Below, one piece after another: positions 57,801 to 64,000 of a DNA stretch of 64,000 nt (positions within the stretch are counted from its first letter, which is position 1; every line of letters begins with the position of its first letter). Source of the DNA: Hormiphora californensis. Taxonomy: Eukaryota; Ctenophora; Tentaculata; Cydippida; Pleurobrachiidae. The stretch lies in contig CM035350.1 in assembly GCA_020137815.1 (NCBI GenBank), forward strand, positions 9,551,377 to 9,615,376, in the 5' to 3' direction. The notes beneath the pieces are model-generated. The model was given only the letters and a program-made list of their open reading frames with translations. It was not told where the DNA came from and did no database searches. A program made the position numbers and the translations under genes.

Positions 57801-60800
57801 AGAGGGGGTAATACAACAAGGGCTTATAGTCTTGCTGTGGGGGGGAGAGGGGGTAATACAACAAGGGCTTATAGTCTTGCTGTGGGGGGGAGAGGGGGTA
57901 ATACAACAAGGGCTTATAGTCTTGCTGTGGGGGGAGAGGGGTAATACAACAAGGGCTTATAGTCTTGCTGTGGGGGGGAGAGGGGGTAATACAACAAGGG
58001 CTTATAGTCTTGCTGTGGGGGGAGGGGGTAATACAACAAGGGCTTATAGTCTTGCTGTGGGGGGGAGAGGGGGTAATACAACAAGGGCTTATAGTCTTGC
58101 TGTGGGGGGAGAGGGGTAATACAACAAGGGCTTATAGTCTTGCTGTGGGGGGGGAGGGGGTAATACAACAAGGGCTTATAGTCTTGCTGTGGGGGGAGAG
58201 GGGGTAATACAACAAGGGCTTATAGTCTTGCTGTGGGGGGGAGAGGGGTAATACAACAAGGGCTTATAGTCTTGCTGTGGGGGGAGGGGGTAATACAACA
58301 AGGGCTTATAGTCTTGCTGTGGGGGGGAGGGGGTAATACAACAAGGGCTTATAGTCTTGCTGTGGGGGGGAGGGGGTAATACAACAAGGGCTTATAGTCT
58401 TGCTGTGGGGGGGAGAGGGGTAATACAACAAGGGCTTATAGTCTTGCTGTGGGGGGGGAGGGGGTAATACAACAAGGGCTTATAGTCTTGCTGTGGGGGG
58501 AGAGGGGTAATACAACAAGGGCTTATAGTCTTGCTGTGGGGGGAGAGGGGGTAATACAACAAGGGCTTATAGTCTTGCTGTGGGGGGAGAGGGGGTAATA
58601 CAACAAGGGCTTATAGTCTTGCTGTGGGGGGAGAGGGGTAATACAACAAGGGCTTATAGTCTTGCTGTGGGGGGGGAGGGGGTAATACAACAAGGGCTTA
58701 TAGTCTTGCTGTGGGGGGGAGAGGGGGTAATACAACAAGGGCTTATAGTCTTGCTGTGGGGGGGAGAGGGGGTAATACAACAAGGGCTTATAGTCTTGCT
58801 GTGGGGGGGAGAGGGGGTAATACAACAAGGGCTTATAGTCTTGCTGTGGGGGGGAGGAGGGGTAATACAACAAGGGCTTATAGTCTTGCTGTGGGGGGAG
58901 AGGGGGTAATACAACAAGGGCTTATAGTCTTGCTGTGGGGGGAGAGGGGTAATACAACAAGGGCTTATAGTCTTGCTGTGGGGGGAGAGGGGAGGGGGTA
59001 ATACAACAAGGGCTTATAGTCTTGCTGTGGGGGGAGAGGGGGTAATACAACAAGGGCTTATAGTCTTGCTGTGGGGGGAGAGGGGTAATACAACAAGGGC
59101 TTATAGTCTTGCTGTGGGGGGGAGGGGGGTCATACAACAAGGGCTTATAGTCTTGCTGTGGGGGGGAGAGGGGTAATACAACAAGGGCTTATAGTCTTGC
59201 TGTGGGGGGAGAGGGGTAATACAACAAGGGCTTATAGTCTTGCTGTGGGGGGGAGAGGGGGTAATACAACAAGGGCTTATAGTCTTGCTGTGGGGGGAGA
59301 GGGGGGGTAATACAACAAGGGCTTATAGTCTTGCTGTGGGGGGAGAGGGGTAATACAACAAGGGCTTATAGTCTTGCTGTGGGGGGAGAGGGGTAATACA
59401 ACAAGGGCTTATAGTCTTGCTGTGGGGGGAGAGGGGGTAATACAACAAGGGCTTATAGTCTTGCTGTGGGGGGAGGGGGGTAATACAACAAGGGCTTATA
59501 GTCTTGCTGTGGGGGGAGAGGGGTAATACAACAAGGGCTTATAGTCTTGCTGTGGGGGGGAGAGGGGGTAATACAACAAGGCTTATAGTCTTGCTGTGGG
59601 AGAGGGAGGGGGTAATACAACAAGGGCTTAATAGTCTTGCTGTGGGGGGAGAGTGGTAATACAACAAGGGCTTATAGTCCTTGCTGTGGGGGGGGAGGGG
59701 GTATATACAAAAGGGCTTATAGTCTTGCTGTGGGGGGAGAGGGGTAATACAACAAGGGCTTATAGTCTTGCTGTGGGGGGAGGGGGTAATAAAACAAGGG
59801 CTTATAGTCTTGTGTGGGGGGGAGGGGGGTACAACAAGGGCTTATAGTCTTGCTGTGGGGGGAGGGGGGTAATACAACAAGGGCTTATAGTCTTGCGTGG
59901 GGGGGGGGGACAGGGCTTTAGTGGGGTGGGGAGGGGGGTAATCAACAAGGGCTTATAGTCTTGCTGTGGGGGGAGAGGGGTAATACAACAAGGGCTTATA
60001 GTCTTGCTGTGGGGGGGGTGGGAGGGGTAATACAACAAGGGCTTATAGTCTTGCTGTGGGGGGGGGGGTATACAACAAGGGGTTATAGTCTTGCTGTGGG
60101 GGAGAGGGGTATACAAAGGGTATAGTCTTGGTGGGTGGGGGGGGGAGGGGTAATACAACAAGGGTTATAGTCTTGCTGTGGGGGGGGAGGGGGGGTTAAA
60201 CAAGGGCTTATAGTCTTTGTGGGGGGAGGGGGTGGTGAATACAACAAGGGCTTATGTTGTGTGGGGGGGGGGATACAAAAGGGCTTATAGTTTGGGGGGA
60301 GGGGTAATACAACAAGGGCTTATAGTCTGCTGTGGGGGGGGAGGCGGGGGTAATAAAAGGGGCTATAGTCTTGCTGTGGGGGGAAGGGGGTTAATACAAC
60401 AAGGGCTTATAGTCTTGCTGTGGGGGGAGAGAGGGTTAATACAACAAGGGCTTATAGTCTTGCTGTGGGGGGGGGTAAGGGTAATACAACAAGGGCTTAT
60501 AGTTTTTGGGGGGGGTGAGGGGTATACAACAAGGGCTTATAGTCTTGCTGTGGGGGGGAGAGGGTGATACAACAAGGGCCTTATAGCCTTGCTGTGGGGG
60601 GAGAGGGGTAATGACAACAAGGGCTTATAGTCTTGCTGTGGGGGGGAGGGGCTATACAAACAAAGGGCTTATAGTCCTTGCGTGGGGGGGGAGGGGAGGG
60701 GGTAATACATACAAGGGCTTATAGTCTTGCTGTGGGGGGGAGGGGTAATACACAAGGGCTTATAGTCTTGCTGTGGGGGAGGGGGTAATACAACAAGGGC

Positions 60801-63654
60801 TTATAGTCTTGCTGTGGGGGGAGGGGGGTAATACAACAAGGGCTTATAGTCTTGCTGTGGGGGGAGAGGGGTAATACAACAAGGGCTTATAGTCTTGCTG
60901 TGGGGGGAGAGGGGGTAATACAACAAGGGCTTATAGTCTTGCTGTGGGGGGGGAGGGGTAATACAACAAGGGCTTATAGTCTTGCTGTGGGGGGGAGGGG
61001 GTAATACAACAAGGGCTTATAGTCTTGCTGTGGGGGGGGAGAGGGGTAATACAACAAGGGCTTATAGTCTTGCTGTGGGGGGGAGGGGGTAATACAACAA
61101 GGGCTTATAGTCTTGCTGTGGGGGGAGAGGGGGTAATACAACAAGGGCTTATAGTCTTGCTGTGGGGGGAGAGGGGTAATACAACAAGGGCTTATAGTCT
61201 TGCTGTGGGGGGAGAGGGGGTAATACAACAAGGGCTTATAGTCTTGCTGTGGGGGGAGAGGGGGTAATACAACAAGGGCTTATAGTCTTGCTGTGGGGGG
61301 AGGGGGTAATACAACAAGGGCTTATAGTCTTGCTGTGGGGGGAGAGGGGTAATACAACAAGGGCTTATAGTCTTGCTGTGGGGGGAGAGGGGTAATACAA
61401 CAAGGGCTTATAGTCTTGCTGTGGGGGGAGAGGGGTAATACAACAAGGGCTTATAGTCTTGCTGTGGGGGGGAGAGGGGTAATACAACAAGGGCTTATAG
61501 TCTTGCTGTGGGGGGGAGGGGTAATACAACAAGGGCTTATAGTCTTGCTGTGGGGGGAGGGGGTAATACAACAAGGGCTTATAGTCTTGCTGTGGGGGGG
61601 GGGGGGGGGTAATACAACAAGGGCTTATAGTCTTGCTGTGGGGGGAGAGGGGGTAATACAACAAGGGCTTATAGTCTTGCTGTGGGGGGAGAGGGGTAAT
61701 ACAACAAGGGCTTATAGTCTTGCTGTGGGGGGAGAGGGTAATACAACAAGGGCTTATAGTCTTGCTGTGAGGGGGTAGGGGGTAATACAACAAGGGCTTA
61801 TAGTCTTGCTGTGGGGGGGGGGGGGTAATACAACAAGGGCTTATAGTCTTGCTGTGAGGGAGAGGGGGTAATACAACAAGGGCTTATAGTCTTGCTGTGG
61901 GGAGAGAGGGGGTAATACAACAAGGGCTTATAGTCTTGCTGTGGGGGGAGGGGGGGGTAATACAACAAGGGCTTATAGTCTTGCTGTGGGGGGGGGGGGG
62001 TAATACAACAAGGGCTTATAGTCTTGCTGTGGGGGGGGAGGGGGTAATACAACAAGGGCTTATAGTCTTGCTGTGGGGGGGGAGGGGTAATACAACAAGG
62101 GCTTATAGTCTTGCTGTGGGGGGGGGGGTAATACAACAAGGGCTTATAGTCTTGCTGTGGGGGGGGGAGGGGGTAATACAACAAGGGCTTATAGTCTTGC
62201 TGTGGGGGGAGAGGGGTAAAACAAGGGCAGGGGCCGGGTGAGAGAGTAGTGAACTATAGTAAAGTGGTATAAAAAAGATAGCTACACTAGTCGACTGGAC
62301 TGAATCTAGAAAACATCTACCTTTCTGAGTACTTGTAGAAGGTGGAAGTAGCAGTGAACTCTGACCTCCAGATACAACACCATCATACAATCGTGGGTGA
62401 GGGATGTTAGCTCGGCCATTCTCTCTCCCAGCCTGATCTTACAGTCATCCATTACTTTGGGCGGTAGCTGGTCTGTTAGCTGAAGGGAGGTAGCTGGTCT
62501 GTTAGCTGAAGGGAATGCGTGGTGATAAACACGGTACTGATATTTGTGATATTTGGTGGTAAAATACAGACAGTAAGATACACACAGTTTATAACTATCC
62601 CCCTCGTCAGGTTAGGAAAAAGGGTGACTACCAATCACTATCTTATTTTGCAAGAGAGCTGTACTCAGTTATTCAACAACCCCAATTTGATTCTCAAAAA
62701 GGCCGGTGACAATGCTTTGCGCTCAGATCAGTGCCACCAGACAGGAAATCCTTACCTCCTTGTCGTTCTGAAGATCATCAATGAAACTGGACACATAGAG
62801 TACCAGCCATGTGATACTGTCCTGAACCTGGGACAACTGAATCAACCTCTCATTCTCTATCATCACTTTGTTCTTATCCAGTACATCCTTACCTGGGAAT
62901 ATATGGTGGTAGAAGATGATGTTAGATCAGGATGTAAGAACAATGAAGTGACTAGACAGAAAGAGTATGTCATTTCTCTCATCTACTGAGAGCTGCTAAA
63001 ATAGTAGTGTGAGGTGATATTAGTGATAGTCTACTAGTATATCCTACATGAAGAAGCGGTTGAGATGTTGGATGTGAGGGAACGATCAATAACCAGTTCG
63101 TCCGATGAGGTGAAGAGAGAGGAACAGGGTGAGATATAACTACTACTGGTATCTTCAACCAGTAAACTATCATCATGATGATCACACGGAGGTGGAGATG
63201 GAGGAGGTGGAGGAGGGTTCTCTAAACACACCATCTCATCCACTACCCGGGTCATGTGGGATACCATTGTACACGTGAGGTGGCAGTACAGGTGGCACGG
63301 TGGATGAGGCGTGGTGACGTCACACGGTGGTGGGTGAATGACGTCACAGAATGGATGAGTCGTGACGTCATGTGTGGATGAGGTGTCATCACCTTGATGC
63401 CTTCCCACGGCAGTAACGAATTCTCTCAGGCTCGGTGGTGGTTTAGCTCCCTCCAGTTCTGTTTCAGTGGGAGGGAACATGGTCAACCATGATGGCTGCT
63501 TCCTGGAGAGGGAAATTTGGAATTGTAGAGAGAGATAGAGACTAGAGAGATATACCCCCCCCCCCCCGATATACATACTTAACTATGTCGGTTATTTCAG
63601 CGTCCTTGAACCACACTTGACAGAGGGTGTCCTGGGAATGTGCCCCTGACATAT
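54817..63654 (-). CDS. EXOC4: Exocyst complex component 4 (Sec8), last seven exons
   Basis: Minus-strand exons 63654-63579, 63502-63048, 62892-62756, 62479-62321, 55684-55566, 55286-55079 and 54975-54817 (TGA) join without phase conflict into 436 residues. A further donor (GTAAGT) at the window edge shows the gene continues. Diagnostic Sec8 stretches are MVLYLEVRVHCYFHLL, FLFEGLGYVMSAIVID, and SAGIKKMSRNILALQQNLTN, close to the human C-terminus. Sec8 tethers secretory vesicles to the plasma membrane as part of the exocyst. Exon 63502-63048 contains a Pro/His/Cys-rich insertion with 8-residue repeats (CDVTTHP-like) that I do not associate with Sec8 elsewhere. The intron 55685-62320 is almost entirely minisatellite. 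Confidence 0.93.
55282..55365 (-). repeat. Tandem copies of the exon 55286 acceptor
   Basis: The string GGAACCTGAGAAGG spans the real 3' splice site (gene strand CCTTCTCAG then GTTCC). GGAACCTGAG recurs at 55282, 55301, 55323 and 55350, plus a partial AACCTGAGAAGG at 55311. Four or five acceptors thus lie in 80 bp. Confidence 0.85.
55690..62217 (-). repeat. Giant minisatellite built from the exon 55684 acceptor
   Basis: About 150 units of about 43 bp fill 6.5 kb. On the gene strand each reads TTACCCCTCTCCCCCCACAG followed by CAAGACTATAAGCCCTTGTTGTA. The real exon begins CACAG then CAAGATTATAAGCCGG, so every unit copies the pyrimidine tract, AG and about 15 exon bases. Most variation is in the length of the G/C runs; 59570-60700 is more degenerate. 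Long frames on both strands (QDYKPLLYYP, TTRAYSLAVGG) come from the repeat, not from genes. Confidence 0.97.
62463..62514 (-). repeat. 26-bp tandem duplication across the exon 62479 acceptor
   Basis: GGTAGCTGGTCTGTTAGCTG (26-bp unit in full) occurs twice, 62463-62488 and 62489-62514. On the gene strand each holds CCCTTCAG followed by CTAACAGACCAGCTA. Only the inner acceptor gives an open frame; the outer one would run into TAA. Confidence 0.92.
63315..63370. promoter_or_regulatory. Three perfect CRE octamers at 24-bp spacing inside an EXOC4 exon
   Basis: TGACGTCA occurs at 63315-63322, 63339-63346 and 63363-63370. They belong to a 24-bp coding repeat (8 residues). They match the CREB/ATF palindrome; any regulatory use is inference. 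Confidence 0.6.
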
Positions 63655-63659
63655 CTGAG

Positions 63660-63890
63660 AGTGAGAGGGATTAGGGAATTAGGGTGAAGTGACAGAGAGT
63701 GGTGGTATAGGAGAGGGGACTAGGGAGAAGGGACAGAGAGAGGTAGGGATTAGGGAGAAGTAGCAGAGAGAGGTAGGGATTAGGGATTAAGGTGAAGTGA
63801 CAGAGAGTTGTGGTATAGGAGAGGGGATTAGGGAGAAGGCAAAGTTGCAGAGAGTGGTAGGAGAGGGGAAGCCTTCGCAACCAACCCTTG
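63660..63890. repeat. Diverged tandem repeat upstream of exon 63654
   Basis: Units of GATTAGGGAGAAGGGACAGA and AGAGAGTGGTGGTATAGGAG repeat irregularly with a period of about 40-60 bp, beginning a few bases from the acceptor of exon 63654. Confidence 0.75.
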
Positions 63891-64000
63891 ACAGGGGAGA
63901 CAGAGTGATAGAGAGATAGAGAGATAGGGATGAGAGGAATTAAACTATCGACAAAAAAGAAGTTCATTATAAGAGCCTAAAGAGAGAGAGAGACTTACTA

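Noticed and set aside
55690-62217. Dozens of open frames of 60-140 codons on both strands (TTRAYSLAVGG, QDYKPLLYYP types)
   Set aside because: They arise because the 43-bp unit has few stops and shifts frame with each length change; they carry no independent gene signal.
55690-62217. CRISPR-like array
   Set aside because: The units are contiguous with no unique spacers, and the setting is a spliced animal gene.

Overview
This is animal (metazoan) nuclear DNA. Genes are split by short GT-AG introns, and most of them have recognisable animal homologues: a FAXDC2-type sterol desaturase/hydroxylase, TARBP1, a RING/B-box/NHL protein, BAP18, XK-related scramblase-like protein, rhodopsin-class receptors, UBE2W and exocyst EXOC4/Sec8. 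Compact genes, many tiny inverted-repeat elements and LDLa/relaxin-type receptor remnants would suit an early-branching invertebrate (sponge, placozoan or cnidarian), but the sequence does not settle the phylum.

Layout. 0-1.4 kb: last exons of an unidentified + strand gene, struck by a retroelement. 5.0-8.5 kb: FAXDC2-like gene (+) with a second copy of that retroelement in an intron. 9.0-13.8 kb: TARBP1-like reading frame (+), intronless, frameshifted and split by a 1.35 kb hAT-type element, so probably a pseudogene. 14.1-17.6 kb: small RING/B-box/NHL gene (+). 18.1-19.4 kb: BAP18-like gene (+). 19.7-28.2 kb: six-exon 7TM receptor (-) whose second intron holds a large 43-bp minisatellite. 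30.1-42.7 kb: XK-related gene (-) with two other genes inside its introns, a type I membrane receptor (+) and a decayed LDLa-type GPCR (-). 42.8-51.6 kb: transposon graveyard with two 1.5 kb giant palindromes, reverse-transcriptase fragments and interstitial TTAGGG-like repeats. 51.7-54.1 kb: UBE2W (+), tail to tail with the last seven exons of EXOC4 (-, 54.8-63.7 kb), which hold a 6.5 kb array of about 150 units.

The most interesting signal is that both giant arrays are tandem amplifications of a 3' splice site. Each monomer is the polypyrimidine tract and AG of the adjacent downstream exon plus the first 15-23 nt of that exon, and the array stops exactly at the real acceptor. Smaller duplications of the same kind sit at two other EXOC4 acceptors, and a short retroposed element duplicated a further receptor acceptor. 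This looks like a repeated local process that seeds minisatellites from intron-exon junctions and leaves long rows of decoy acceptors.

The segments at about 15.3-16.6 kb and 21.5-25.6 kb have swollen or scrambled homopolymers and look like poor-quality consensus; details there should not be trusted.
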